In this document: piece after piece, positions 35,952 to 45,086 of the stretch
Layout of the letters: the number at the start of each line of letters is the position of its first letter
Numbering within the stretch: position 1 is the first letter of the stretch
Program-made: the position numbers and the translations under genes
Source of the DNA: Eubacteriaceae bacterium
GTDB taxonomy: Bacteria; Bacillota; Clostridia; Eubacteriales; Eubacteriaceae
Length of the DNA stretch: 64,000 bases
Assembly: GCA_030156895.1 (NCBI GenBank)
Contig: JASGLP010000007.1
Span: forward strand, 1-64,000
Direction: 5' to 3'
The notes under the pieces: generated by a model
Database searches by the model: none
Seen by the model: the letters and a program-made list of their open reading frames with translations, nothing else
Told to the model about the DNA's origin: nothing

Positions 35952-35995
35952 TTGACAAAACGGGCAATCGTCTATATAATGATGATTGCCCGTTT
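35952..35995 (+). promoter_or_regulatory. Consensus promoter with inverted-repeat operator around the -10 box (yceD-rpmF operon)
   Basis: TTGACA (35952-35957), 17-base spacer, TATAAT (35975-35980): a perfect sigma-A promoter. Overlaid on it is an inverted repeat with 15-base arms (35958-35972 and 35981-35995; 14 of 15 positions match) separated by TATATAAT, which contains the -10. Transcription should start near 35987, inside the right arm, so the repeat acts as DNA (an operator) and not as a full RNA hairpin. The sequence core ACGGGCAATC does not resemble the FapR operator. Confidence 0.85.
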
Positions 35996-36006
35996 GGAGT
36001 GATAAT

Positions 36007-36465
36007 ATGAAAATTGAAATCAATAAGCTGTTACAGGAAAAAGCTGTCCCTTTTGAATTTATTGTTCACAATGATGAGTTGGAGGACGTTGAGGGAGAAT
36101 TGGATGAAAATGGCGCTTTGGTCAAAGGAACAATCATAAAGCTTGCTAAAGGAAGTTTTGAGATTGAGCTGACTATCGAGATGACCATGGTCTTTCCCTG
36201 TGCGCGTTGTCTGGAGCCAACCCCGGTTCCGTGCCGTTATAATTACGCTGACACGGTTTCGATTGATGATGATGCAACAGAATTGGATCTTATACCCGTT
36301 GTCGAGGAATGTATTTATATCAATGAACCGTTTCGAATTTTATGTCGGGAAGATTGCAGGGGGTTGTGTCCAAAATGTGGCAATAATTTAAATCATGAGC
36401 AATGCGATTGCGAAAATGACGGGGACATAGATCCGCGTCTGGCAGCTTTAAAATCGTTATTGTAA
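36007..36465 (+). CDS. yceD: YceD/DUF177 family protein
   Basis: 152 residues. The DUF177 core includes FPCARCLEPTPVPCRYNYADT near 62 and the C-terminal Cys cluster CREDCRGLCPKCGNNLN near 115, the usual end of the family. It is encoded just before rpmF, as in most bacteria, and is linked to 23S rRNA accumulation in plants and E. coli. ATG 36007 is preceded by GGAG; an upstream in-frame start would lie within the promoter. First gene of the operon driven by the promoter at 35952. Confidence 0.9.
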   Translation: MKIEINKLLQEKAVPFEFIVHNDELEDVEGELDENGALVKGTIIKLAKGSFEIELTIEMTMVFPCARCLEPTPVPCRYNYADTVSIDDDATELDLIPVVEECIYINEPFRILCREDCRGLCPKCGNNLNHEQCDCENDGDIDPRLAALKSLL

Positions 36466-36498
36466 ATGAGTTGACTATTTAAGCAGGAGGTGATAGTG

Positions 36499-36678
36499 AT
36501 GGCTGTACCAAAAAGAAAGGTTTCGAAAGCGCGTCGAGATAAAAGAAGAACACATTATAAATTAAGTATTCCAGGTATGAGTACTTGTCCAAAATGTGGA
36601 GAGATTAAAGTACCACACCGTGTCTGCAAGTCTTGCGGAACATACAAAGACGTGAGTGTCATTAGTTTTGATGAATAA
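36499..36678 (+). CDS. rpmF: Ribosomal protein bL32
   Basis: 59 residues. [20 protein letters not shown] is the classic bL32 start, and a zinc-ribbon pair CPKCG and CKSCG follows, so this is the zinc-binding (C+) form. ATG 36499 lies after AGGAGGTGATAG; upstream in-frame GTG codons overlap that ribosome site. A short terminator hairpin follows, which may set the ratio of rpmF to plsX mRNA. Confidence 0.97.
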   Translation: MAVPKRKVSKARRDKRRTHYKLSIPGMSTCPKCGEIKVPHRVCKSCGTYKDVSVISFDE

Positions 36679-36701
36679 ACAGAGCCTTGTCTCTGTTTTT
36701 T
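36679..36701 (+). terminator. Intrinsic terminator between rpmF and plsX
   Basis: Stem ACAGAG (36679-36684) with CTCTGT (36691-36696), then T-run. Probably partial, since plsX follows. Confidence 0.75.
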
Positions 36702-36736
36702 CTCTATATAGGAGTAAATTTTCGGCATAATTAACA

Positions 36737-36765
36737 TTGTTCTGAAAGCATTTTTTTGAGATAAT
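36737..36765 (+). promoter_or_regulatory. Possible plsX promoter
   Basis: TTGTTC (36737-36742), 17-base spacer, GATAAT (36760-36765). Weak match, but it lies after a terminator and 22 bases before plsX. Confidence 0.45.
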
Positions 36766-36786
36766 AGACAAAAGGAAGGTGTCAAG

Positions 36787-37782
36787 TTGAATATATTTTT
36801 AGATGTCATGGGTGGCGATCATGCACCCGGTGAAATTATTAAAGGTTCAATTGATGCAATAAAGGAATATAATATCAGCTTAATCCTTGTTGGCCAGAAG
36901 GAAATCATCCAGAATGAACTGGCACAATACGATTACCCTGCTGATAAAATTGAAATTATTCATGCCGAAACGGTGATTGAAAATACCGAAGAACCGGCAA
37001 TGGCAATTCGCCGAAAAACAGATTCGTCTTTGGTTGTCGCCCTTGAAGAAATGAAAAAACGTGATCAGTCGGTACTAATTTCTGCCGGCAGCACCGGCGC
37101 ACTTTTATCGGGTGGCCTTTTAAAATTGGGGCGAATAAAAGGTGTGAAAAGACCGGCCTTAGCTTCGATGCTGCCCAAGGAAAATGGTGTTTCTCTTTTA
37201 ATCGATACTGGTGCAAATGCCGATTGCAAACCGGAATACCTCTTGCAGTTTGCGCAATTGGGAACAATTTATTTTGAAAATGTGCTGGGCAAAAAAAATC
37301 CTTCTGTTGGACTTATTAATATTGGAACAGAAGCGAAAAAAGGTAACACACTGGTAAAAACTGCTTATGAGCTGCTTGAAGCTTCGAACTTGAATTTTAT
37401 TGGCAATATTGAAGCGCGGGATGTGCTTGAGTCAAAAGCTGATATTTTAGTCTGTGATGGTTTTACCGGGAACGTCGTTTTAAAATTGACCGAAGGCGTA
37501 GCATCCTTTATATTAAATGGTGTTAAAAAATCAGTGATGAGCAATACGACTGGAAAGATCGGTGGATTGTTGATTAAAAACAACCTCAGATCATTTAAAA
37601 AGCAGTTTGATTATTCGGAATATGGCGGGGCGCCTTTTTTGGGTGTTAAGGGCGGAATAATAAAAGCGCATGGAAGCAGCAATGCTTTTGCGATAAAAAA
37701 TGCGATTAAACAAAGTATATCATTTCTGGAAAATGATGTATTACGTAAAATCTCAGAAAATTCGAATGAAGAGGAGGTGTGA
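36787..37782 (+). CDS. plsX: Phosphate acyltransferase PlsX
   Basis: 331 residues. It opens MNIFLDVMGGDHAPGEIIKG, the PlsX signature, and has SAGSTGALLSGGL near 98, LIDTGANADCKPEYLLQFA near 138 and GFTGNVVLKLTEG near 223. It makes acyl-phosphate from acyl-ACP, the first step of phospholipid synthesis in most Gram-positive bacteria. The start is TTG, after AAGGAAGGTG. acpP follows one base after its stop, so the acyl carrier is co-translated. Confidence 0.96.
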   Translation: MNIFLDVMGGDHAPGEIIKGSIDAIKEYNISLILVGQKEIIQNELAQYDYPADKIEIIHAETVIENTEEPAMAIRRKTDSSLVVALEEMKKRDQSVLISAGSTGALLSGGLLKLGRIKGVKRPALASMLPKENGVSLLIDTGANADCKPEYLLQFAQLGTIYFENVLGKKNPSVGLINIGTEAKKGNTLVKTAYELLEASNLNFIGNIEARDVLESKADILVCDGFTGNVVLKLTEGVASFILNGVKKSVMSNTTGKIGGLLIKNNLRSFKKQFDYSEYGGAPFLGVKGGIIKAHGSSNAFAIKNAIKQSISFLENDVLRKISENSNEEEV

Positions 37783-37783
37783 A

Positions 37784-38008
37784 ATGGACGAAAAGTTTCT
37801 GAAAGTGACAGCAATTATTTCTGAACAGCTTGGTGTTGAAGCTGAATCACTCACGCTTGAGACGTCTTTAGTTGACGATTTAGAAGCTGATTCTTTAGAT
37901 GTGGTCGAACTGATTATGGCCTTTGAAGAAGAATTTGGGACAAAAATAGAAGAAGAGCATCTTGAAGATATTCAAACAATTGAAGACATTTTGAATGCAA
38001 TTGGGTAA
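37784..38008 (+). CDS. acpP: Acyl carrier protein
   Basis: 74 residues, highly acidic. The phosphopantetheine serine is in LEADSLDVVELIM near 36 (DSL motif). ATG 37784 follows GAGGAGGTGTG. It supplies the acyl-ACP used by PlsX. Unlike many Firmicutes, no fab genes sit next to it. Confidence 0.96.
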   Translation: MDEKFLKVTAIISEQLGVEAESLTLETSLVDDLEADSLDVVELIMAFEEEFGTKIEEEHLEDIQTIEDILNAIG

Positions 38009-38013
38009 AGGCG

Positions 38014-38057
38014 GCGTCGCCAAAATGATAACCCAGACGAGTATCTGATGGCGGCGC
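38014..38057 (+). other. Imperfect hairpin between acpP and rnc
   Basis: GCGTCGCCA (38014-38022) pairs with TGGCGGCGC (38049-38057) with one G-U pair; the loop is about 26 bases. No T-run follows, so it is not a terminator. It lies just upstream of the RNase III gene. Confidence 0.5.
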
Positions 38058-38080
38058 TTGTTGATTAAGGGGGAAGAATT

Positions 38081-38743
38081 GTGACCATTGAAGATAAAAT
38101 CGGATATTGTTTCAAAAAAAGAGAACTTCTAAAAATAGCGTTAACACATAGCTCTCACGCCGGTAATACAACAAACAATGAACGACTTGAATTCTTGGGG
38201 GATGCAGTGCTGGAACTGATTATCAGTGAGTATTTATATTTTGCTCACAAATTATCGGAAGGTAAAATGACGAAAATCCGTTCCAATATTGTATGTGCCG
38301 AGTCTCTTTCAAAAGCAGCAATTGAGCTGGAAATTGGCGAACATATGTTGCTGGGAAAAGGAGAGATCGTTACCGGAGGCAGGCGGCGAAAGTCAAATCT
38401 GGCAAACGCATTTGAAGCACTGATCGGTGCAGTTTTTTTAGACAGTGGTTTTGAACAAACCCGAAAAGTCGTGTTAAAAATTCTTGATAACAATATTAAA
38501 TTAGCCTTAAAAGGATCGTTGGTTAAGGACTATAAAACAGAGTTGCAGGAATTTGTGCAAAAAAACAATGAAAATGTAATTGTTTATAAGCTGAGCAAAT
38601 CAGAAGGACCGGAACATAACAAAACTTTTTTTATTGATCTGTTTTTAAATGGAACTTGCGTCAGCAATGGGATCGGAAAAAGTAAAAAAGAAGGCGAACA
38701 GGATGCGGCTAAAAACTACTTGAAAGTGATCCGCAATTTGTAA
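38081..38743 (+). CDS. rnc: Ribonuclease III
   Basis: 220 residues. The catalytic signature ERLEFLGDAVLELI starts near 34, and a double-stranded-RNA-binding domain covers about 153-220 (KTELQEFVQKNNENVIVYKL ... GKSKKEGEQDAAKNYL). It cuts rRNA precursors and SRP RNA. GTG start after GGGGGAAG. It lies 18 bases before smc, the standard Firmicute arrangement. Confidence 0.97.
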   Translation: MTIEDKIGYCFKKRELLKIALTHSSHAGNTTNNERLEFLGDAVLELIISEYLYFAHKLSEGKMTKIRSNIVCAESLSKAAIELEIGEHMLLGKGEIVTGGRRRKSNLANAFEALIGAVFLDSGFEQTRKVVLKILDNNIKLALKGSLVKDYKTELQEFVQKNNENVIVYKLSKSEGPEHNKTFFIDLFLNGTCVSNGIGKSKKEGEQDAAKNYLKVIRNL

Positions 38744-38761
38744 TTCTGATGAGGTGAAAAT

Positions 38762-41700
38762 TTGTTTTTAAAAAAACTAAAAATAGCTGGTTTCAAGTCC
38801 TTTGCTGACCCTGTATCATTAGAGTTTTCGCAAGGAATTTCAGCAATAGTTGGTCCAAACGGAAGTGGTAAAAGTAATATCACGGATGCGATTAAATGGG
38901 TTTTGGGCGAACAGAGTATTAAATCCCTGCGTGGGAAAAAAATGGAAGATGTCATTTTTTCAGGCACAGAAAAGAAACCACCATCTGGTTATGCAGAGGT
39001 GGTTTTAGTCTTGGATAACACAGATGAGGCGATTAAAGGTTATCCCCAGGAGGTTGCAGTTTCCAGAAAGCTTTTTAGAAGTGGTGATAGTGAGTATGCA
39101 ATTAATAAAAAAAATTGTAAACTGAAGGATGTGCACCACTTGTTTATGGATACCGGACTAGGAAAAAACGGCTATTCTTTAATCAGCCAGGGCGGGATTG
39201 AAAGTATCATTGCCAGTAGCCCGGCAGAACTGCGGGGGATTTTTGAAGAAGCCGTCGGAATCGTTTCCTATAAAACGAAGAAGAATGAAGCCGAAAAAAA
39301 ACTGGATCAGACACAACAGCATATTGATCGTTTGATGGATATCATTCAAGAGATTGAAAAACAGATGACACCATTAAAAAAACAGTCTGAAAAAGCGCAA
39401 ATCTATCAAACATTAAGGGATGAATTAAAAATTCAGGATCTGGTTATTTTTTATGAGGAGATTAAGCAAAATACTGAAAATCTTAAAATTGCAGATGAAA
39501 AATTTCGAGAACAGAATAAAAAGTGCCTGGAAAACGAAACAGAAATTTCGCAAGTTGATGAAATTTACCAGAAACGAACAGTTGAAAATCGCCAACTATC
39601 GAATGAACTGACGCGCAAACGCTCGGAAATGGCAGCGCTTGATGATAGTAAGGCGACTATTGAACGAGAAATTGTTCAGCTTAACAGTCAATTGCAGGCG
39701 AATCATAAAAATGATGAACGTCTTTCATTTGAAAAAGTTGAATTGACAGATGATATTGGTAAAATATCTGATCAGATTCGAGTAAAAGAAACGGAGACAA
39801 GAGAAAAAAATAAGTCGCTCGAAAGTTTGATTGAAGCCATAAAAAAACTTGATGCCGAGTTAGCAAGACTTTTGTCTGAAGAAAATCTGGAGAAGGAAAA
39901 CATCTGGCAACAACAAAAGAATATTGTAGAAACGCAAAAATCTGAAGAAAATCTAGTTGAAAACAGGATCAGTTTAAGAACTGAACTGCAGGACTTATTG
40001 GCGCAAGTCAAGTTCTTTCGAGAGTCATTAAATAAACTGAATACTGAAAGCGGTGATTTAGCAGATGAGCAAAAAAAATATTCCCAGGAAATTCATGCAT
40101 TATCAGGCCAGTTAATTGATGCGAATAAAAAACAAAATGAAGAAAAGAATGGCCTTCAGGAAAATCGGGTTCGCCATAAAAAATGCATGGATGCGATACA
40201 GGCTTTATCCAATCATTTAAAGGTAGATAGTTCTAAGGTCGAATATCTTAAGAATATCCAAAAGAATTATCAGGACTATTTTCCGGCGATTAGAAAATTA
40301 ATGACATCGGAAAAATTGTTGGGTTCAACAATCAAAAATGTTTTTGGGCCTGTGGGAGAACTGATTCAAATCGATGTCAAGTATTTACAAGCGATTGAAG
40401 TTTCATTAGGGGCAAAAAGTCAAAATATTGTCGTTTCGACGGTTTCCACTGCTCGTGAATGTATTGACTTGTTAAAAAGGCAGAAACTGGGTAGAGCGAC
40501 TTTTTTACCGCTTGATAATTTAAGGATATCCAGCCTTGATCTCAGCTTGAAAAATCAAGTCGAAAAGACAGCGGGGGTGGAAGGTTTTGCTTCTGATTTA
40601 GTTAAAACAGATGAAAAATTCAGGTCTTGTATTGAAAGTTTATTAGGACGTACCGTTGTAACCAGCAACTTTGAAGATGGTAAACATGTTTCGCAAAAAT
40701 TTAATGGCCGTTTTACCGTTGTCACGCTGGATGGTGAAATATTCTATCCGGGTGGCGCAATTGTTGGCGGGCAAAATAAAGAAACTAAGCAATCGCCGAT
40801 GTCGAAAAAAATTGAAATTGATCAGCTGGAAAGTGAAATTAAAAAGAATCAGGTTCAACTGGAAAAATATATTAAGCTGGAAGAACAGCTAAAAAAGACA
40901 CTGAATTCCCAGAATTTACAGGTCGAAAAGATTGAAACTGACATTGGCCTACTCAAACAGTCGATTTGGGAAAAAAACAAGGCATTAGAAGATATTAATG
41001 GCCAAATTTTAGAACATCAAAAAAATCATCATGATTTGACTCAAAAAGAGAGTAAAATTGACATCGATCGACAAAGAATTATTGCAGAACTTGCACAGAT
41101 TGAAGAACAATACGAACAAACTAAAAAGCTGTCCAGAAAGCCGATTTCCGAAGAACAACTCAACACACTTAGGGAAAGTATTGCAGACAAAAAAAGCGAG
41201 ATAAGCAGCCTTCAAATGAAGGAAACAGAAATAAACGGCGAAATACGCTCTGATCAGAATGAGATAAGGTTGTTACAGGCGCAATTGGATCAGAAGAATT
41301 TGAGAGCTGATCAAATAGCTGAGGAAATTATCGAAACCAGAGCAGCTCATGAAGAGCTTGAAAAAAGACTGGCAGAGCTTTCCCGAAATGAACAAAGGCT
41401 TAAGACGCAAGCGATTCAACAACATGACGCTTTGGTCAAGGATGAAGAAAAGTTTAAAGACAACAGTGAGCAGTTACTCCTGCTGCAGGAGAAAGTGAAA
41501 GGTCATAATCATGACTTAATCATTAACAATGATGAAAAAAATCGCCTGCAAACTGCTATGAATAGTTTTGAAATGAAGTTAGCACACCTTGAGGAAGAAA
41601 TTCATAAAAATTATCAAATGAATTTGATCATGGTAGAAGATTCGGTTTTAAAATTTCAGGAATCTGGGGTTCTGGAAGCTTATGAAATATCGCCTAAAAG

Positions 41701-42334
41701 ACAGCGAGCGCTCAGCAACCAGATTGCTTCACTGGGAAATATTAATCTCAATGCCCTTGAAGAGTATCAGGAAATCACCTCAAGGCATACATATTTGAAG
41801 CAGCAGATTGATGATCTGCAAATGGGTCGCAAGGAATTGCTAGATATTATTGGCGAACTATATGAAGCAATGACCGAGCAGTTTAAAACAAACTTTATTA
41901 GATTGCAAGAGAATTTCTCGAAAATCTTTTCAATTCTTTTTGAAGGGGGACGGGCTTATCTGGAGTTCACTGACCCGACTGGAGTTCTGGAAGGTGGGAT
42001 TGAACTGGTGGCTCAACCACCAGGCAAAAGATTAAGGCATATTTCTCTTTTATCAGGTGGCGAAAAATCAATGGTTGCAATAGCCTTGCTGTTTTCCTTT
42101 TTAGAAATTAATCCCTCACCTTTTTGTGTGATCGATGAGATTGACGCAGCCTTGGATGATCATAATATTTATCGTTATATTAATTATCTGAAAACATTGT
42201 CGCATGAAAATCAGTTTATTACAATTACCCATCGTCGTACAACCCTGGAGGTGTGTGACGATTTGTATGGGGTATCAATGTCAAAGGAAGGCGTTTCACA
42301 ACTGGTATCCGTCCGTTTAACAGATTACGTATAA
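38762..42334 (+). CDS. smc: Chromosome segregation protein SMC
   Basis: 1190 residues, full length. N-terminal Walker A is VGPNGSGKSNITDAIKWVLG near 32; two long coiled coils (about 170-500 and 660-1010) flank a hinge with ATFLPLDNLR near 580 and a conserved glycine region (PGGAIVGG) near 662; the C-terminal ABC signature LSGGEKSMVAIALLFSF lies near 1099 with Walker B FCVIDEIDAALDD near 1122. It compacts and segregates the chromosome as a dimer with ScpAB. Start is TTG after GAGGTGAAAA. Confidence 0.97.
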   Translation: MFLKKLKIAGFKSFADPVSLEFSQGISAIVGPNGSGKSNITDAIKWVLGEQSIKSLRGKKMEDVIFSGTEKKPPSGYAEVVLVLDNTDEAIKGYPQEVAVSRKLFRSGDSEYAINKKNCKLKDVHHLFMDTGLGKNGYSLISQGGIESIIASSPAELRGIFEEAVGIVSYKTKKNEAEKKLDQTQQHIDRLMDIIQEIEKQMTPLKKQSEKAQIYQTLRDELKIQDLVIFYEEIKQNTENLKIADEKFREQNKKCLENETEISQVDEIYQKRTVENRQLSNELTRKRSEMAALDDSKATIEREIVQLNSQLQANHKNDERLSFEKVELTDDIGKISDQIRVKETETREKNKSLESLIEAIKKLDAELARLLSEENLEKENIWQQQKNIVETQKSEENLVENRISLRTELQDLLAQVKFFRESLNKLNTESGDLADEQKKYSQEIHALSGQLIDANKKQNEEKNGLQENRVRHKKCMDAIQALSNHLKVDSSKVEYLKNIQKNYQDYFPAIRKLMTSEKLLGSTIKNVFGPVGELIQIDVKYLQAIEVSLGAKSQNIVVSTVSTARECIDLLKRQKLGRATFLPLDNLRISSLDLSLKNQVEKTAGVEGFASDLVKTDEKFRSCIESLLGRTVVTSNFEDGKHVSQKFNGRFTVVTLDGEIFYPGGAIVGGQNKETKQSPMSKKIEIDQLESEIKKNQVQLEKYIKLEEQLKKTLNSQNLQVEKIETDIGLLKQSIWEKNKALEDINGQILEHQKNHHDLTQKESKIDIDRQRIIAELAQIEEQYEQTKKLSRKPISEEQLNTLRESIADKKSEISSLQMKETEINGEIRSDQNEIRLLQAQLDQKNLRADQIAEEIIETRAAHEELEKRLAELSRNEQRLKTQAIQQHDALVKDEEKFKDNSEQLLLLQEKVKGHNHDLIINNDEKNRLQTAMNSFEMKLAHLEEEIHKNYQMNLIMVEDSVLKFQESGVLEAYEISPKRQRALSNQIASLGNINLNALEEYQEITSRHTYLKQQIDDLQMGRKELLDIIGELYEAMTEQFKTNFIRLQENFSKIFSILFEGGRAYLEFTDPTGVLEGGIELVAQPPGKRLRHISLLSGGEKSMVAIALLFSFLEINPSPFCVIDEIDAALDDHNIYRYINYLKTLSHENQFITITHRRTTLEVCDDLYGVSMSKEGVSQLVSVRLTDYV

Positions 42335-42348
42335 ATTTGGAGGTTTTA

Positions 42349-43251
42349 ATGGAGTTAAGTTTATTTGAAAGAATGCGAAATCGTCTGGTAAAAACTAAAG
42401 ATGATTTCAAAGAAAAAATTGAAAATGTAATGTATATGGGTAGTTTCGATGATGATTTTTTTGAAGAATTGGAAGAAACGCTGATTCTTTCTGACTTGGG
42501 AGCGGAATCGTCAATGAAGATTACCGATCAGCTGCGGGATAAAATCATTGAAACACGTTCGAAAAGCAAAGAAGAAGTGCTGGGATTTCTTAAAGAAATT
42601 CTGATCAGTATGGTAGATGTTCCAGTTATCAAACCGGAGTACCCAACCATCATATTGGTTGTCGGTGTAAATGGTGTTGGCAAAACAACTTCTATTGCCA
42701 AATTAGCCAGTCGTTATAAAAGCGAAGGCAAAAAAGTCGTGATTGCAGCGGCTGATACTTTTAGGGCAGCGGCTGTGGAACAGATTGATGAATGGTCTAA
42801 ACGTATTGGGGTTGATCTGATAAAATCTACAACTGGCGCAGATCCCAGTTCTGTTGTTTTTGATGCGATTGGTGCGGCAAAAGCCAGAAAAGCCGATATC
42901 TTAATTTGTGATACGGCTGGAAGACTTCATAACAAGGTCAATTTAATGAACGAACTACAAAAAATCAGTCGGGTTGTTAATCGAGAAGGCCAAGGCTTTA
43001 CGATTCATAATTTGATGGTGCTGGATGCCACGACTGGACAGAATGCTCTTAATCAGGCCAAGGTTTTTAAAGAGGCTGTCGATGTGAGTGGCATTGTATT
43101 GACTAAACTGGATGGAACCGCAAAAGGCGGGATTGCCATCTCATTAATTGATGAAATGCAAATTCCCATCGAATATGTGGGGATCGGCGAAAAATCAGAA
43201 GATTTAATAGACTTTGACGCGAAAAAATTTGTTGATATGCTTTTTGAATAA
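42349..43251 (+). CDS. ftsY: Signal recognition particle receptor FtsY
   Basis: 300 residues: a short N-terminal helical NG linker and SRP-type GTPase. G1 is VGVNGVGKTTSIAKLA near 104, the DTFRAAAVEQIDEW insertion-box region lies near 137, G3 DTAGRLHNK near 184 and G4 TKLDGTAKGG near 247. It docks ribosome-SRP complexes at the membrane. The acidic A domain of many FtsY proteins is missing, as usual in Firmicutes. ATG 42349 follows GGAGG. Confidence 0.97.
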   Translation: MELSLFERMRNRLVKTKDDFKEKIENVMYMGSFDDDFFEELEETLILSDLGAESSMKITDQLRDKIIETRSKSKEEVLGFLKEILISMVDVPVIKPEYPTIILVVGVNGVGKTTSIAKLASRYKSEGKKVVIAAADTFRAAAVEQIDEWSKRIGVDLIKSTTGADPSSVVFDAIGAAKARKADILICDTAGRLHNKVNLMNELQKISRVVNREGQGFTIHNLMVLDATTGQNALNQAKVFKEAVDVSGIVLTKLDGTAKGGIAISLIDEMQIPIEYVGIGEKSEDLIDFDAKKFVDMLFE

Positions 43252-43254
43252 TAC

Positions 43255-43283
43255 TTGACATTTTTGGTCAGGCACATTATAAT
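43255..43283 (+). promoter_or_regulatory. Consensus promoter for ylxM-ffh operon
   Basis: TTGACA (43255-43260), 17-base spacer, TATAAT (43278-43283). A perfect sigma-A promoter. A small inverted repeat (AAGTCGT near 43290 and ACGACTT near 43310) follows in the leader. Confidence 0.9.
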
Positions 43284-43329
43284 AACAAAGTCGTCAAGTA
43301 GATTTCCTTTACGACTTGTGCAGGTGAAA

Positions 43330-43686
43330 ATGGAAAAGAAGGTTGAAGAACAATATCTATTTGATTTTTATGGAGAACTCCTGACTGACAAGCAAAAGCA
43401 GATTCTGGAATATTACTACTATGAAGATTACAGCCTGGCAGAAATTGCAGAAGTAATGTCTGTGACCCGACAGGGGATATTTGATGTTATTAAAAGAACT
43501 AAATCCATGATGGAAACCTACGAAGAAAAACTGGGACTGGTCAGGCGTTTTTTATACAGTCAGAAGTTGATTCAAAAAGTTCAGGCAGAAATCAGAGAAT
43601 TGACAGATTTGGAAAAGTTTTCGGATCATCGGGTTCAACTATTAAACATGATCGATTTGTTAAACAAAATTAACGAAGAAAGCTAG
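43330..43686 (+). CDS. ylxM: YlxM/p13-like DNA-binding protein, SRP-associated
   Basis: 118 residues. A sigma-70 region-4-like helix-turn-helix covers about 18-60 (LLTDKQKQILEYYYYEDYSL, then AEVMSVTRQGIFDVIKRT), followed by a long helical C-terminus. This is the UPF0122/YlxM family, nearly always encoded immediately before ffh and thought to affect the SRP pathway. ATG 43330 follows CAGGTGAAA; an in-frame upstream extension would lie in the promoter leader. Confidence 0.93.
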   Translation: MEKKVEEQYLFDFYGELLTDKQKQILEYYYYEDYSLAEIAEVMSVTRQGIFDVIKRTKSMMETYEEKLGLVRRFLYSQKLIQKVQAEIRELTDLEKFSDHRVQLLNMIDLLNKINEES

Positions 43687-43694
43687 AGGGAATC

Positions 43695-45032
43695 ATGATA
43701 TTTGAAGGATTAAGTGAAAAATTTCAAAATATTTTTTCGCAGATGAAAAGAAAAGGAAAGCTTAGCGAAAAAGATATCAAAGAAATTAATCGCGAGATTA
43801 AAATGGCTTTGCTTGAAGCAGATGTTAACTTCAAGGTGGTCAAGCAGTTTACAAAGAACATTAGTGAACGTGCTGTTGGGGCAGAAGTATTAAATAGTCT
43901 AACCCCTGGCCAGCAATTTATAAAAATTGTCAAAGATGAGATGACAGCTCTTTTGGGCGGCGAAATTGAACGAATGGATTTTATCGACGGCAGACGCAAC
44001 ATTTTTATGATGGTCGGTCTGCAAGGCGCCGGTAAAACAACAACCGCTGGAAAGCTTGCCAACCTATTACGTAAGGAAAAGAAATTCAAACCACTACTGG
44101 TAGCCTGTGATGTTTACCGACCGGCAGCAATCAGACAGCTGGAAATATTGGGTGAAGAATTAAAAATAGATGTTCATTCGGAACATGATAACCAGGATGC
44201 GGTCTCAATTGCCAGAAATGGTATTAAAAAAGCCGAAGAAGGTTTTTATGATCTGGTGATCATCGATACAGCAGGTCGTTTGCAAATTGATGAAGCTTTA
44301 ATGAACGAATTGGTTGAAATTAAAGAGGCAGTTGATCCCACCGAAATCCTTTTAACAGTTGATGGGATGACCGGTCAGGAATCGGTTAACGTAGCCAATG
44401 AATTCAATCGTCTGCTGGATATTACCGGTGTCATCCTGACAAAATTGGATGGTGATACCCGTGGTGGTGCGGCTTTGTCCATCACCTATACCGTTGAAAA
44501 GCCCATAAAATACATCGGAACCGGTGAAAAACTTTCTGATATTGAACTCTTTTATCCTGATCGAATGGCCTCCAGAATTCTGGGCATGGGAGATGTGCTG
44601 TCTTTTATTGACAAAGCTCAGAACATGATCGATGAGGATAAAGCCAAACAACTCGAAGAAAAGATAAAGAATCAGGAATTTGATCTCAATGATTTTTTGG
44701 ATCAGATTCATCAAATAGAGGAAATGGGATCATTGAACAGTTTGCTGGAAATGATGCCAGGTGCCAATAAAAAAGCCTTGAAAGGGCTAGACTTATCCGG
44801 TGCCAGCACCAAACAGACAGAAGCAATTATTCTGTCCATGACAAATGAAGAACGCAGGAAACCAGGAATCATTAATGCGAGTCGCAGAAAGCGTATCGCT
44901 ACAGGAAGTGGTACCAGTGTTTCGGATGTTAATCGTCTTTTGAAAGGCTTTGAGCAATCCCGTAAACTCATGAAACAGATGTCAAATCCTAATGTTTCCA
45001 AAAAAGGGCGTTTTAAATTACCATTTATGTAA
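43695..45032 (+). CDS. ffh: Signal recognition particle protein Ffh
   Basis: 445 residues. NG GTPase domain with VGLQGAGKTTTAGKLANLL near 105, DVYRPAAIRQLE near 139, DTAGRLQIDE near 190 and TKLDGDTRGGAAL near 248; the methionine-rich M domain (about 300-440) binds 4.5S RNA and signal peptides, with LLEMMPG and MTNEERRKPGIINASRRKRIA. Starts 8 bases after ylxM. Terminal GRFKLPFM is a common Ffh ending. Confidence 0.98.
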   Translation: MIFEGLSEKFQNIFSQMKRKGKLSEKDIKEINREIKMALLEADVNFKVVKQFTKNISERAVGAEVLNSLTPGQQFIKIVKDEMTALLGGEIERMDFIDGRRNIFMMVGLQGAGKTTTAGKLANLLRKEKKFKPLLVACDVYRPAAIRQLEILGEELKIDVHSEHDNQDAVSIARNGIKKAEEGFYDLVIIDTAGRLQIDEALMNELVEIKEAVDPTEILLTVDGMTGQESVNVANEFNRLLDITGVILTKLDGDTRGGAALSITYTVEKPIKYIGTGEKLSDIELFYPDRMASRILGMGDVLSFIDKAQNMIDEDKAKQLEEKIKNQEFDLNDFLDQIHQIEEMGSLNSLLEMMPGANKKALKGLDLSGASTKQTEAIILSMTNEERRKPGIINASRRKRIATGSGTSVSDVNRLLKGFEQSRKLMKQMSNPNVSKKGRFKLPFM

Positions 45033-45086
45033 AATGTTATCAAGGACTCAGGTCATTAGATAAAGTTAACGAAAGGGGGAAAGAAA

